From: Rhizopus sp. PT2906
Lineage: Eukaryota > Mucoromycota > Mucoromycetes > Mucorales > Rhizopodaceae
Assembly: GCA_025529335.1 (NCBI GenBank)
Contig: JAMYHX010000088.1
Coordinates: 49,727 to 113,726, forward strand
Direction: 5' to 3'
Length of the DNA: 64,000 bases
Both the position numbers and the translations under genes were made by a program. The notes under the pieces were generated by a model. The model saw only the letters and a list, made by a program, of their open reading frames with translations. It was not told where the DNA came from and made no database searches. Of this stretch, positions 1 to 11,096 are shown one piece after another; position 1 is the stretch's first letter, and each line of letters begins with the position of its first letter.

Positions 1-116
1 TTTCTTTTTATGCATGACAAAAAAAGGGGGGAGAAGAGGGTAATTTATTCTACCGACAATGTGTACCAAATGTTTTTAGCTCTATTTGTAAAAATAAAAG
101 GTTTATTTACAAAGGT

Positions 117-1475
117 TCATGACTTGAAATCATCCAATTTTTCAATTAGCAATTGACATCTAACATGCAGTCGACTATCCCAATCTGTATCACCCGTATT
201 ATCCGATGTGATCGAATCATTCAAATTACTGCTGTCTACATTGTATCGATGAGCTAATTGTTTTTCACACTTTTGAATCCAATTCTGAGCTTCCTTCAAC
301 AGTCTCTTTTTCGCCTTCTTTTCTTTTGTTTCTAATAATTTAAAGCATTTCAGAGCTGCCATTTCGTAATAAACATGAGGCAAAACCCATTTATCTTCAC
401 TGGCTGCATCCTCTGATCGTATCGCCTGTCTTAAATAAGTCTCGGCAAGATCATGATGGCCCAACTCTCGCACGTTCACACCTAGCAGCAAGTAAAGTTG
501 ACAACAGTCCGGTCCGATCTCTTCCTTTGTCAGAGTCTCTAGTGTGTTCTCTATCGCGCTTCTCATGGCACAAAGCATATTGGGCGTTAGCTGCGAGAAC
601 CCGTTCCAGAGGTAGATGAGCTCCCACAGCGGATTCACAATCACGGCTCGCTTCAAACTAGAACCATCAAGGACGATATCATCCAGGTTGACATCATGTT
701 TCCCCTTGGCACACCTAGATTTCCACTGCTTAATCTTTCGTTCAGCAAAGATTTCATTAGGAAGCAACTTTCCACCCAGCTGACTCTTTCGTCTCAGAAT
801 CGTCGGTATCTGCATGAATTCAAGAGCAGATTTTTCGTACTCCTCATCAGCAAACATGCAACAGGTCGCAATGTAGTGATAAAAGGCCCTCGACCAGTTA
901 TTCATGCTTTCCAAACGGAAAAATGTCTCGGACGCTTGAAAATAATCACCTAAAAAGATTTGCCCCCTGATAATAAAAAAAAAAGTTAAAGGAGAGCCCC
1001 CCTCCCTTAATTTTGCAAAAGCTTACCATCCCATTTCATACACAGCCAACGCTTGTAGTTGAGCTAATTCACAAATATTTTTCTTTTGAGGTTGGACAGG
1101 TCGACCTGTCGATAGGTCGATGCGAACGTTCTCTCTGCGCCTGGCGTCCCTTAGGATCTCTACCCCTCGTCTCGTCTTTCCTTCCATTTTGCATAATTTG
1201 CCTTCAAGCAGTTTCCATATTTTGCCGGCTGGAAATGAATGCTTCATCTGGTCGAGTATTTCTCTAGCGTTTTCTAAGCTGAGTGAGTTGGGTAACAGTT
1301 GAGGGTGTATAAATAAGGATAAGTTGGTATAATAAGCAAGTAAAGAGAGTGCAGAAAGAGAAGAGTAAAGACCAAAGTTTTTAAATGATTTTTGAAGTAG
1401 ATGAAGAGCAAATGGACGAGATGATTGAAAGCCCAAGGTATTGAGTAGTTTGTTGACTATGACACATAAGAGTTA

Positions 1476-1509
<34 letters not shown>

Positions 1510-2425
1510 GTGTATGTGCTTACTTTTAGGTGGCAATAATGAAAATACGAGACTAAATAGGCCGATACCAAAAAAGATGCCACTTTCGATTGCATTTTCA
1601 ATAATGACAAAATCCTCATCGATACAATCAATGGCTGATATGGGTCTCTTCTTTTTTCTATTATCGGTATATTTGTATTTGCGTATGAATGATGCATATT
1701 CAGATGCTTTTTGACCAGTTAAGGCTTCAAACATTTGCTCATACAGTTTATATGCTTTCCTTAGCTTATAGGCCGCCTTCATGTATTCTAGCCAGCTATT
1801 TCTCAAGAATTGTATTGTTGATGACATAAGCATGCAGTTGGTCGCTAATAATTCATACTGTATCTCTGGTTTGACTACTGTTGTTGAGCTATGATGACTA
1901 CTGTTACTATGATCACTGGTACTATTACTACTACTATCAAAAGAGACAACCTCTATTACGTCGTCTTCTAATTTAAATTTATGCCAACTATTTCTTCTCC
2001 GCACTTTTTTGATAAATTGTTTCGATAACTGCTCTGCTGCCGTTATCCGTTCAAGAGCAATCTTTATCTTTTCTGATTCAAATCCGAGCATGGCTTCTAC
2101 ATAGGCAATTAAAGCAAATCCAACAGCATGAAATGGTGATTCATGATGATGTTGCATAAAGATCGTTTGTGCCAATTCAAATTCATCATCAAAAAAGGCA
2201 TCCTTTTTATTACATGTTATTATCATTCTATAAACATAAAAAGCTTACCAATCCTCTTTGGGTCTCACTTATCCAATAAGCAGTCAATTGTGTTGAAGGT
2301 GATATCGAATCCTCTCTTGAGCTTGTTAGTCCGATATAAGCTGCTGTATTATTAGCTGCATATTTTATGGAGGATGTGGTTAATTTAGATAGTGTATTTA
2401 ATTGTCGGAGCATCCCCTCCCTCAT
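117..2425 (-). CDS. IML2/TTC39-family TPR protein
   Basis: Four exons on the minus strand (2425-2249, 2202-1524, 1456-1027, 966-117) join in phase to a 711-residue protein. It resembles the Iml2/TTC39 family, whose members carry degenerate TPR repeats. Family-like stretches are the ESPFHAVGFALIAYVEAMLG segment just after exon 1, a hydrophobic FFGIGLFSLVFSLLPP segment followed across the splice by LLNTLGF, and TPR-like helices to the C terminus (DYFQASETFF, ETYLRQAI). Yeast Iml2 acts in lipid-droplet and inclusion-body clearance; that role here is only by homology. Intron 2 contains a (TA)n run. The ATG at 2425 is the only start that gives an open first exon. Confidence 0.8.
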
Positions 2426-2601
2426 TTATATATATATATATATAAGCACAAGAAAGAAAGAAAGAAAGAAAGAAAAGAGAAAAGAGAAAAGGGAAGAGAA
2501 AAAAAAATAGATTTATTCTCCTTTTTGTTATTTACTTTAAAAGGAGATCCCCTACGTTGTCAATTATGGATGTAACACATTGAAATGAGGATCCGATGGT
2601 T

Positions 2602-3499
2602 CTAATAAGGTTTAAACTTTCTACTCTGCTTCAACTTTTCAATCTTGGCTTTATCTTGTTCAAACTTCTTTCTCAGCTCCGTCAACTGGCTCATCTTTCT
2701 GTCTCTCATTTGGAATCTATAAAAGTCAACCAATTCCTTCTTCTTTGGCTTATTCTTGATCTCTTCTGCCATATCTGTCGAGACTGCGCCAACACTGATC
2801 GTACCATCTGTCGTCTTGGTCTTTTTATGTCGGACGACCACCGTGAATCCGTCCTCATCCATCTTGTTCATTCTTTCTAATGTCTCTCGTTCCTTTCTGT
2901 ATTCATCTTCCTTGAACTTTATCATAAATGTATCCACTTCTTCCTGCAGTTTCTTTGCATCTGGCCTTGATAGTTCATATTTCAAAGTATATCCTACACA
3001 ATCTATTTTAACATCATCTCAATCTCTTCATTATCACTCACTCACGTTCGAATCCTAATGGTTGCTCGCTCTCACTCTCTTTAGCCCATTTCTTTTCAAC
3101 ACGCTGCATATCCAGCACCTCGATTATATCTTGACTCTTTTCAAAGACAACATGCGCTGAGGATCCACTTGCGAACAATGGTCTTAGCTTTCGGTTACTC
3201 TCTTGTTCTATTTGTCCTTCGTGCCCCTTAAAGTCATGGTATGTGATCTCTGTGATATTGTGTCCTTTAAACAATTTTCTAATATGTCTATCTGTTGTGT
3301 CAGCTGGTAAGTTGAGTAAGAATAGGGTGCGATCGCTCGCTTTGTCTTGAGCTGATTTGCTTTCATGTTTCCTAATGTACAAATAGTGACGCACCTTGGC
3401 GTCATTCATCACAATAGGAAGGATCTTGAAACCTTGAAAATCTTCTAATCGTGTCACTGTATTTTCTGTATGTTTGATGCTCTTTTTGTCAACTGCCAT
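2602..3499 (-). CDS. RRP7: Ribosomal RNA-processing protein 7 (RRP7)
   Basis: Two exons (3499-3046 and 2993-2602, 52-bp intron) give 281 residues. The N-terminal half carries an RRM-like unit (TLFLLNLPADTT, then HVVFEK) and the C-terminal half is the conserved Rrp7 tail: RPDAKKLQEEVDTFM, then DEDGFTVV and the terminal FYRFQMRDRK/ELRKKFEQDK/KFKPY. Rrp7/RRP7A is a UtpC-associated factor needed for 18S rRNA maturation in the nucleolar small-subunit processome. Methionine at 3499 (MAVDKK) is preferred over the upstream in-frame start at 3574, which would add a hydrophobic non-family extension. Length is close to yeast Rrp7 (about 297 residues). Confidence 0.92.
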
Positions 3500-4120
3500 T
3501 GTTTTCAGAACAAATAAAATATAAAAAGAAAAAAAAAATGTTAAACTGTGTCTCTGTGTGTGTGTGGCGTACATTAAAAATAGTCACACTTTCCAAACTC
3601 GTTCATCCCGTTCCGGACGTCTTTTAACGCTTCAGTGTTTGTTTAATACTTTTGTGTGTAAAAGGGTGTACTCTTTTGGTTAAATAAACAGAATAGTTAT
3701 TTTCAATATTGACTTCTCAAGAAAATGTATGATATCCAAGGAAAATTGCTCAATACCAACCCAGTAGAAAATAACGGAACCCAAAAGGAGGGTAAAGGTT
3801 ACTCTGGATGCGTTCACGAGATTTTGAGTGTTTAATGAACTCAAATATACTTTGTATGAATCAACATACACATACATTCTCTCTATGTATATTTGGAGGT
3901 CATCATGAATATACATTCTTGTATAAAAGATGAGCTATATTATAAAAGGAGAACAAGGAGATTTGAGTCATGCGCTGACATGACCAGCCTATCGTACATT
4001 GATCATGACCACTACAACCATCATCCTTCTCACGCACGCGCACACATGCCATGACCTCAACAGATTTTTAAACATCCTGGTTTATTCTATATATCATATG
4101 ATCATCCATGCACACTGCTG
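3500..4120. other. Intergenic, no supported gene
   Basis: This is the 5' side of RRP7 and the 3' side of the DnaJ gene. Short open frames exist on both strands around 3680-3916, but neither strand gives a convincing start, splice structure or family match. Confidence 0.5.
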
Positions 4121-5633
4121 TCAGGGTTGAGATTTTGTAGGAGAAGGATCGATAGGAATAGGGATATCTTCAGGGGTAACATCTGCCTTGACCTTGGAGT
4201 AAATAGATCCCATAATCCTCAGACCAAGTGCTCTGTTCTTCAAGGTCTCCTTGGACACTGTTGGATCACTCAGCACTTTATCACAAACCTCTCGCAAGAC
4301 ACTCTCTATTTCCAATTTAGAACCTTTCCACAGAGCCTCAAGACCCTAAAGACATAAACATGTTAAATATACATCTCTTGACATATTAAAAGACAGATAC
4401 CTTTGTTGTTGTCTCGGCTGTCAACCTATGTATTTCATCTTCTGTCAAGCTTTCATTTTGTTCGGCCTTTTGGAGTTCAGCAAACGTCGATTGCAAATTG
4501 ATGACTGTCCGCAGAGTATCCACGGTCTCACTGATGATATATCCCTTTTCTTTCATCGAGTGAAAGACACCTCCGAGTCCAAAAGCCACGCTTTTGTTGA
4601 GGTACTGTGTTGCCTTGGTAAGATAAGTATTACCTATCGTATGAAGCAATTCGACTCCATGACCTTCATGTTTTAAACCCTCAGCCTCTATTTGCACAAT
4701 ATTTGAAAAAGCGGCGCTTCTGGCCTCTTCAGAGATATCATTCAGTTCTGTGTACAGACTTAGTTTGCTAATCAGTCTCGTCACCAGTTTGTCCACCCTG
4801 GCCTTTCGTTCTGCTGCTCTGGCCTCCTCCAGCTTCTTTTTCTTTTCTTCCATCTCTGCCTTTTGCTCAGGTGTCTTTTTAGTATCATCATGTAATTCCA
4901 TGACTTCCTTCATCTGCCTTCCTATCGATATCTCTCCAACCAGGTCCACGAAGCGTTCTCCGCCAAATGCTTGCTTAAAGAATTCTTCAGGATCAGCTAA
5001 TATGTAAAGTTAGAAGTGGCAATACACACAGGATATGACTATACCAAATCCTCCATCTGGCTTGACACCGTTTTCTTCACCATATTCATTATATCTCTTT
5101 CGTAATACGGGATCTGATAGAACCTGATAAGCTTCTGATATCTTCTTAAACTATATATCAAAAGAGAAATCAGTTCGTTACTCGTAGTATTCTGATAACG
5201 ATGACACACACTGTATCTTCTGCACTTGGATTATTTGGATTCTTATCTGGATGATATTTGACAGCCATTTTTCTGTATGCCTTTTTTATTTCTGCATCCG
5301 TTGCTGACGGTGATACTCCAAGGACGTCATAATATTCTGTGGCAGCCGGATTTTCGTCTACATGCCAAATAGTTTATATTACTTTTTCTTTCTTTTGTTG
5401 AATAAATTACCTGTTCCTCTCTTCTTTGTTGACCAGCGTGGGTTTGTTTTATTGTTATTGACTTTAGTACCTGACGCGTCAATGTCATAATTAGAAGTTT
5501 TGTGACATGACCAACATTCCACTTTGACCTTTAGGTTTTTTATTCCTGGCTCTGGTAAGAATTCGAGTTGAACTGAACACTCTTTACACACAGTCTTTAT
5601 GTAGGGTTCAACCTTTCTTGAAGGATAGACCAT
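4121..5633 (-). CDS. DnaJ-X family co-chaperone (Caj1/Djp1-like)
   Basis: Five exons (5633-5411, 5357-5212, 5150-5045, 4996-4401, 4345-4121) give 431 residues. The N terminus (MVYPSRK...) carries two CxxC-like pairs (VCKECS, ECWSCHK), consistent with a small zinc-binding module seen in some fungal DnaJ proteins. The J domain follows (YYDVLGVSPSAT, then HPDKNP with the essential HPD, then FKKISEAYQVLSDP). The remainder is the DnaJ-X region with a long charged helix and alpha-helical repeats. Such proteins stimulate Hsp70; yeast Djp1 aids peroxisomal import and Caj1 is membrane-associated. Which ortholog this is cannot be decided here. Confidence 0.88.
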
Positions 5634-5756
5634 GAGAATAATAATAATAATAAAAGAAAGAAATGATCATTCTTCCATTTTGGGAAGTGCTGCGACTTTT
5701 TATTAGCATTTCCTCCTATTAAAATTATCAAGCGTCCTTTTGGATAAAAGGTGTAT

Positions 5757-6396
5757 TTATTGACCAGCCAGGCTCGTAAAATAAGAATCAAGGGTATTTG
5801 TACTATTGATAAACAATGCATCGTCCACAGACACGAGCAATTGAACAGGATAGACTGACACTGATTTATAATTTGTCTTTACCACAGGTTTATCATCGTT
5901 ATTATTATCATCCTCTTGGAATATAAAATCTCTTTCCTAATTTTAAACAATTAGTAAAACAGCATAATGTATACGCTTTTTGTTTCTTCTTTACGTACTG
6001 AAATGACTATATTATTCTGTACCTTGAGTGGCACAAATCTATATAAAAATCGAAATCCTTCTACTGATATATGATAAGAGAGATGAATGTGTTTTTAATG
6101 CATTGCTTCTTACAGTCAACCGCACGATTCATCTCTTCTTCTTTCTTTCTTTTATTTGCTGACTTTCCTTGACTTGTAACAAGGTTCTCGACAATGACTG
6201 GATAAAGAGCTTCAAGAAGTTGAGGATGTATGTTGTTTTCATTGTACCAATCAATTTTATCTTGAGGTAAATATATTATGACTCGAAGCGCCTATTCATT
6301 TTAAGGAACTCTTTTTTTTTTTTCAAATATGTTGTTATTTCTTACAGTATTGTTTGTAATTTGCAAATGAATGACATTTTGTGTATTCACCAACAT
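5757..6396 (-). CDS. Conserved-looking four-exon protein, function unknown
   Basis: No single reading frame is long here, but four minus-strand exons (6396-6346, 6291-6114, 6063-5999, 5936-5757) join with consistent phases (0, 1, 0) and typical 50-62 bp introns into 157 residues. The protein has a beta-rich start (MLVNTQNVIHLQITNNT), a helix around LLEALYPVIVENL, a lysine-rich KRKKEEE stretch and a closing YPVQLLVSVDDALF segment. No signal peptide or membrane segment is visible. I do not recognise the family. It is divergently transcribed from the phosphodiesterase gene that starts 115 bp away. Confidence 0.62.
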
Positions 6397-6443
6397 TATG
6401 CAAAATAAAGAAAAAGAAAAAGAAACTCAGCATTGGAAAGAGA

Positions 6444-6481
<38 letters not shown>

Positions 6482-6511
6482 GAAAAAGGGCTTTGTTTGC
6501 TTTCGCGCCCA
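6397..6511. promoter_or_regulatory. Short divergent promoter with poly(dA) tract
   Basis: Only 115 bp separate the two divergent start codons. The interval contains an uninterrupted run of 33 A at 6447-6479. Poly(dA:dT) tracts disfavour nucleosomes in fungi, so this probably helps keep a shared promoter open. The regulatory role is inferred. Confidence 0.5.
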
Positions 6512-8288
6512 ATGTCAGGACAGAGCACACCTAATCTCTACAATGATTCATCTCTTTTATTACGAGCAAGAAAGAGTGATAGAGATCTTGTTGGTTATGA
6601 TATAAAAGAAGATAAGAAACCTGTTTACGAAGTCATAGAAATGGGCGAAGTTGCCAAGTGGGATCCTAATGCAAAACAGAATAAACGAAAATGGAGTCTT
6701 CTTCAACACAAGGTATGAAATACAATACATATACATATAGTGTTAATGATATGGACAGCCTTATCTCGCATTGATACTATGTATGCTCATATTTTTGGGA
6801 TTTATCGTCAACACAAGGTTCCAAAGAAAAATACCGAATAGACACCAGTTATTTTTCAATGGCACTACTTATTTTGATACCACTGTCATACTATTGTCAC
6901 TAGATGGGTTTAGAAATGATTATCTAGACAGAAAAGTAACACCAAATATAGAGAACATAGGTAGATACTAGATACGATATCACACATATATTCTAAATAT
7001 GCTCTCTCATAGGCAAAAGAGGCATTTCTGCTGAATATATGAACCCTTCTTTTCCTGTAAGCTCATATATGTATAATCCTCCCCCCCTCATATTAACCAT
7101 TAACATCATATCAGTCCATTACGTTTCCTAACCACTGGACATTAGTCACCGGACTTTACCCAGAAGCACACGGCATTGTCGCAAATGAATTCTATGATCC
7201 TGCTTTGGGCCAATACTTTATTCACAAGAACGAGTCTATCAGCAGCGACCCTAAATGGTGGAAAGGCGAACCTATCTGGATCACGAGTAAAAAACAAGGC
7301 AAGAAGTCTGCTGTTATTATGTGGCCAGGCTCCAACGTCAAGATAGACTCTCTTTCTCCAGATTACTATCAGCCTTACGCTAGAGAAATAACTGCACAAG
7401 ACAAAATGGACACGGTGTTGAACTGGTTAGACTTACCTATGGATGAACGTCCTCAGTCCATATCAGTCTATATCCCACAAATTGACCAAAAGGGCCATGG
7501 TGGTGGACCCAATGGAGGACAGGTAAAAAAAAAAAAGAGAGAGACAATAGGAAAAGAAAGAGGAATGAATTAGTGAAAACTTTATAGTTGAACTCTGTTC
7601 TAACAGATATGGACAATGCCATTGGTTATCTACTGAAAGGATTAAAACAAAGAAATCTAGATTCGCATGTTCATGTTGTGGTGGTAATATATATATATAT
7701 ATATATATATAAATGTCTTGTTTGAAAAAAAAAATAACTCTGGGAGGGTAGGTAAGTGATCATGGCATGGCTCCTTCTGATCCATCAAGATATATCTTTT
7801 ATGACAAGATTTTATCGGATGAATCCCAATCTTATCTACGTCCAAGAGAAGCATGGCCACTACTCGGCCTTCGTCCCAGAGACGACGCTCCTGAACACAT
7901 CATTGACCAGATCTATCACGAACTTCAGACATATACAGAAACTCATGATGATGTCCACTTTACGTTTTATCGCAGAGAGGAGATGCCTTCTCGGTTTCAT
8001 TATAATGCCACAGAACGAATAGCGCCCATTGTGATAATACCCGATGTTGGCTACGCCATCATTCGCAGCACAGATAAAAAAGCACCCAAAGGTATTCACG
8101 GATACGACAACTTGGCCCCGGAGATGAGAGCGATATTTGCTGCGACAGGTCCAAAGATCTCAGAGCATTACGGTAAAGGAACACGGTTAAGTCCGTTCTT
8201 TAATACTGAACTGTATGCCTTCCTGACAACCTTGCTTGATCTTGTTCCGGCACCTAACAATGCTACTCTAAATGGCATTTTAAAATAA
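6512..8288 (+). CDS. Type II membrane NPP-family phosphodiesterase/pyrophosphatase
   Basis: Six exons (6512-6712, 6759-6960, 7013-7056, 7115-7522, 7588-7683, 7752-8288) encode 495 residues. A cytosolic tail is followed by one membrane segment (LALILCMLIFLGFIV, about residues 70-85) and a lumenal or extracellular NPP domain. Family signatures are ILLSLDGFRNDY (metal Asp), PSFPSITFPNHWTLVTGLYP (catalytic Thr near residue 152), QIDQKGHGGGP and VSDHGMAP (metal-binding D-H-x-x-H and DH). NPP enzymes hydrolyse nucleotide phosphodiester and pyrophosphate bonds with two zinc ions. The ATG at 6512 is chosen because the frame upstream has only TTG. Intron 5 contains a (TA)n run. Confidence 0.92.
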
Positions 8289-8444
8289 AATTTAGATATG
8301 ATTCAAAGGAAATGGTTTATTATTATTTAAAAAAAGAGAATTGCTGTACAAAAAGGGGGGAATATATAAAAATCACTTTTTTCTTTCGATGCGACTATGC
8401 ATATATAAATATGTATAAAGTATATGTACGCGAGATGTAGACTA

Positions 8445-8855
8445 TTAAGAACGTTCACCACGGAGACGACGAGCGAGTTGAATATCCTTGGGTTGAATAG
8501 TAACACGCTTGGCGTGGATAGCAGCCAAGTTAGTATCTTCAAAGAGAGAGACCAAGTAAGCTTCAGAGGCTTCTTGGAGGGCACCAATGGCAGAAGATTG
8601 GAAACGCAAGTCAGTCTTGAAGTCTTGAGCAATTTCACGAACAAGACGTTGGAAGGGGAGCTTACGGATCAAGAGTTCAGTGGACTTTTGGTAACGACGG
8701 ATTTCACGAAGAGCGACAGTACCGGGTCTGTAACGATGAGGCTTCTTGACACCACCAGTAGAGGGAGCAGATTTACGAGCAGCCTTGGTAGCCAATTGCT
8801 TACGAGGGGCCTTACCACCAGTGGATTTACGAGCAGTTTGCTTAGTACGAGCCAT
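8445..8855 (-). CDS. Histone H3
   Basis: Intronless, 136 codons, full canonical H3. The tail begins ARTKQTARKSTGGKAPRKQL and continues through K27/K36 contexts (ATKAARKSAP, GGVKKPHR), ending LRGERS. It packages DNA in the nucleosome with H4, H2A and H2B. It is divergently paired with H4, with a TATAAATA box about 65 bp upstream. The alternating long A and T runs in the shared spacer are typical of fungal histone promoters. Confidence 0.99.
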   Translation of the reverse strand: MARTKQTARKSTGGKAPRKQLATKAARKSAPSTGGVKKPHRYRPGTVALREIRRYQKSTELLIRKLPFQRLVREIAQDFKTDLRFQSSAIGALQEASEAYLVSLFEDTNLAAIHAKRVTIQPKDIQLARRLRGERS

Positions 8856-9447
8856 TTTGTATAATTTTTTCTTTTTTTAAAAAAGAGAGAAAAAAAAATA
8901 TATATAAAAAAGGATCGAGTATTTATATGTTTGTCAAAAGTGGTCACACGAATGTGAATCTTGCCTTTTTGGGACTACAATTGGGGTATTAATTTTTTTA
9001 AAGGTTTTTTTTTAAAAAAAAAAAAAAAGAAGAAGGGAGCACGAAACTTGTAAAAAACTACATTTTTTTTAAAAAATTTAAAAAAAAAGCAAAGAGATTT
9101 GGGAAAATGTAGTTTTTTTTATTGAAAATGTAAAAAAAAAATAAATAAATATGCTCGTTGTTTACGATTGCAGAGATCGACATGAACAAATCATATTTTA
9201 TCAAGAATGCAACATTGATTATTTTACACTGCTTGTTTTTTAATTAACATGTAGTTTTTCTTTTTTTTAAAAAAAAAGTTTTTTTTGGCTGCGCGCGCAA
9301 AGAGAAATCAGAAAAAAAAAAACATGTATTTTTTTTTAAAAAAGTTAAAAAAGAATAGCGGCAATTCAAAGTTTGGACCAAATATATAAATAGAGGGCCA
9401 CTCTTTTCATTTTTTGAGATTTTCTTTATTCCAAATTTAATATAACA
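8856..9447. promoter_or_regulatory. H3/H4 divergent promoter
   Basis: The 592-bp spacer is rich in T-run/A-run palindromes (TTTTTTTTAAAAAAAA-type) and has a GC-rich patch, GCTGCGCGCGC, near 9290. TATA boxes sit on each side: TATAAATA on the minus strand at 8920-8927 for H3 and TATATAAATA at 9383-9392 for H4. The shared arrangement suggests coordinated S-phase transcription, which is an inference. Confidence 0.75.
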
Positions 9448-9759
9448 ATGACTGGTCGTGGAAAAGGTGGTAAAGGTCTCGGAAAGGGCGGTGCCAAGCG
9501 TCATCGTAAGATTCTTCGTGATAACATTCAAGGTATTACCAAGCCTGCTATTCGTCGTCTTGCCCGTCGTGGTGGTGTCAAGCGTATCTCTGGTCTCATC
9601 TATGAAGAAACTCGTAACGTCTTGAAGACTTTCCTCGAAAACGTTATTCGTGATGCTGTTACTTATACTGAACATGCCAAGAGAAAGACTGTTACCTCTT
9701 TGGATGTTGTCTATGCTCTCAAGAGACAAGGCCGTACCCTCTATGGTTTCGGTGGTTAA
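9448..9759 (+). CDS. Histone H4
   Basis: Intronless, 103 codons, canonical H4 from the acetylatable tail MTGRGKGGKGLGKGGAKRHR to the end LKRQGRTLYGFGG. It pairs with H3 in the nucleosome core. Codon choice is strongly C/T-ending (GGT, CGT, AAG), unlike the AT-rich neighbouring genes, as expected for a very highly expressed gene. Confidence 0.99.
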   Translation: MTGRGKGGKGLGKGGAKRHRKILRDNIQGITKPAIRRLARRGGVKRISGLIYEETRNVLKTFLENVIRDAVTYTEHAKRKTVTSLDVVYALKRQGRTLYGFGG

Positions 9760-9911
9760 ATTATATAGTACATTTCATATATTCTTCATACCTTTTCTCT
9801 TTTTATTTCTTTCTCTTGTAAATATAATTCTTTCCACACAATAAATATTTTTATATATAAAAGTTCATCCAACATGTGCTTCTCTTTCTTTTCCTTTTCT
9901 TTTTTTCCTTT

Positions 9912-10586
9912 ATGAGTGAAACGACAAGAAAAGTATTTTTTAGACAACAATTAAACAAGACGATTCAATTATTTCCTTTTTCATTTGGTTATTTAACTGT
10001 AACTGCAAAGGGACTTAATTTTCCCTTATCTTTTATTACAACTCAACCTCATTTGCAATTAAAGAACGACTTGAAACTAATCACAATGGGTGAAGAATTA
10101 AAACCATCTATTTCAACTCCCATCATCAGAACTACATTAAACCAAATAGAAACTTCAATATCAACACCTGTTCACAGTCCTATCCGTAAAGCACCTCGTC
10201 CTTCAACTTCAGCACGTACACCTTCTGCAGCACCCATTCAAATAAAAAATAGCATATCGATACCACTACGACATAAAAAGACACATCAAGAACAGAAAAG
10301 AGAGAGACAACATAAAATAGATGAAGACGAAGAAATGATAAAACCGGTGACGTTGGCTGAAAAAAGAGAAAGACAGGCAAAGAGGGCATATCAAATAAAG
10401 ACATGGAAAGTGAGAGAAGAAAGAGAAGCAAGAGAAGCGAGATCGTTATTAAGGAAAAGAATGATGAATGGACCCAAGAAAGAGACTGAAGTGACTGAAC
10501 ACGTTCAACAACAAAAGAAAAAGGGAGTTCGCTTTAATTTAAAAAAGAACAAAATTATTGAATTGACTAAAGATGAAGAAGATTGA
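9912..10586 (+). CDS. Basic, low-complexity protein of unknown function
   Basis: A single-exon frame; ATG at 9912 (MSETTRKVFF) is preferred over 9876 because the extra residues are only a pyrimidine-tract translation. The 224-residue protein has a Ser/Thr/Pro-rich middle (SISTP, HSPIRKAP, RTPSAAP) with several minimal S/T-P sites. A highly charged helix foll­ows (AEKRERQAKRAY, REEREAREARSLLRKR). A KKKGVRFN motif fits the R/K-x-V-x-F docking site for protein phosphatase 1. Position between histone pairs and the CDK-like sites hint at a chromatin or cell-cycle role, but no family is recognised. Confidence 0.6.
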   Translation: MSETTRKVFFRQQLNKTIQLFPFSFGYLTVTAKGLNFPLSFITTQPHLQLKNDLKLITMGEELKPSISTPIIRTTLNQIETSISTPVHSPIRKAPRPSTSARTPSAAPIQIKNSISIPLRHKKTHQEQKRERQHKIDEDEEMIKPVTLAEKRERQAKRAYQIKTWKVREEREAREARSLLRKRMMNGPKKETEVTEHVQQQKKKGVRFNLKKNKIIELTKDEED

Positions 10587-10700
10587 AGTGTATTATTTTT
10601 TATTTCAATAATAAAGCAAGGAATATATTTTCATTTGCAATGGAAATAGTGTATGTACAAAAAAATATATAGAATAGTATGTGTATGAATATGAATTAAT

Positions 10701-11096
10701 TTAGAGTTCTTGAGAAGCACCAGCCTTCTTTGACTTGGTAGGCAATAAGGAAGCATGGATATTAGGAAGAACACCACCTTGAGCAATGGTAACATGACCA
10801 AGAAGCTTGTTCAATTCTTCATCATTACGGATGGCCAATTGAAGGTGACGAGGGATGATACGAGACTTCTTGTTATCACGAGCAGCGTTACCAGCTAATT
10901 CAAGAATTTCAGCAGCGAGGTATTCAAGAACGGCAGCAAGATAGACGGGAGCACCAGCACCAACACGTTGGGCATAGTTACCACGACGGAGAAGACGGTG
11001 AATACGACCGACAGGGAATTGAAGACCGGCCTTGGAAGAACGGGTTTGGGACTTGGAGCCAGCTGCAGATTTACCACCAGATTTACCACCAGACAT
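10701..11096 (-). CDS. Histone H2A with SQE(L) damage-response tail
   Basis: Intronless, 131 residues. Canonical H2A fold (RSSKAGLQFPVGRIHRLL, YLAAEILELAGN, HLQLAIRNDEELN) ending GASQEL. The C-terminal SQE motif is the H2AX-type site phosphorylated by ATM/ATR kinases, so as in other fungi the main H2A also serves as H2AX. Divergent from H2B, with TATAAATA on the minus strand at 11159-11166. Confidence 0.98.
   Translation of the reverse strand: MSGGKSGGKSAAGSKSQTRSSKAGLQFPVGRIHRLLRRGNYAQRVGAGAPVYLAAVLEYLAAEILELAGNAARDNKKSRIIPRHLQLAIRNDEELNKLLGHVTIAQGGVLPNIHASLLPTKSKKAGASQEL

Noticed and set aside
2228..2248. 21-bp intron at the first junction of the IML2-like gene
   Set aside because: Too short; the acceptor at 2203 gives a 46-bp intron and keeps the conserved DAFFDDEFE segment in frame.
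3680..3916. Minus-strand open frame with a hydrophobic segment (RVTFTLLLGSVIFYWVGI)
   Set aside because: Looked like a small mitochondrial membrane protein, but no plausible start, splice junction or family motif, and the opposite strand is equally open.
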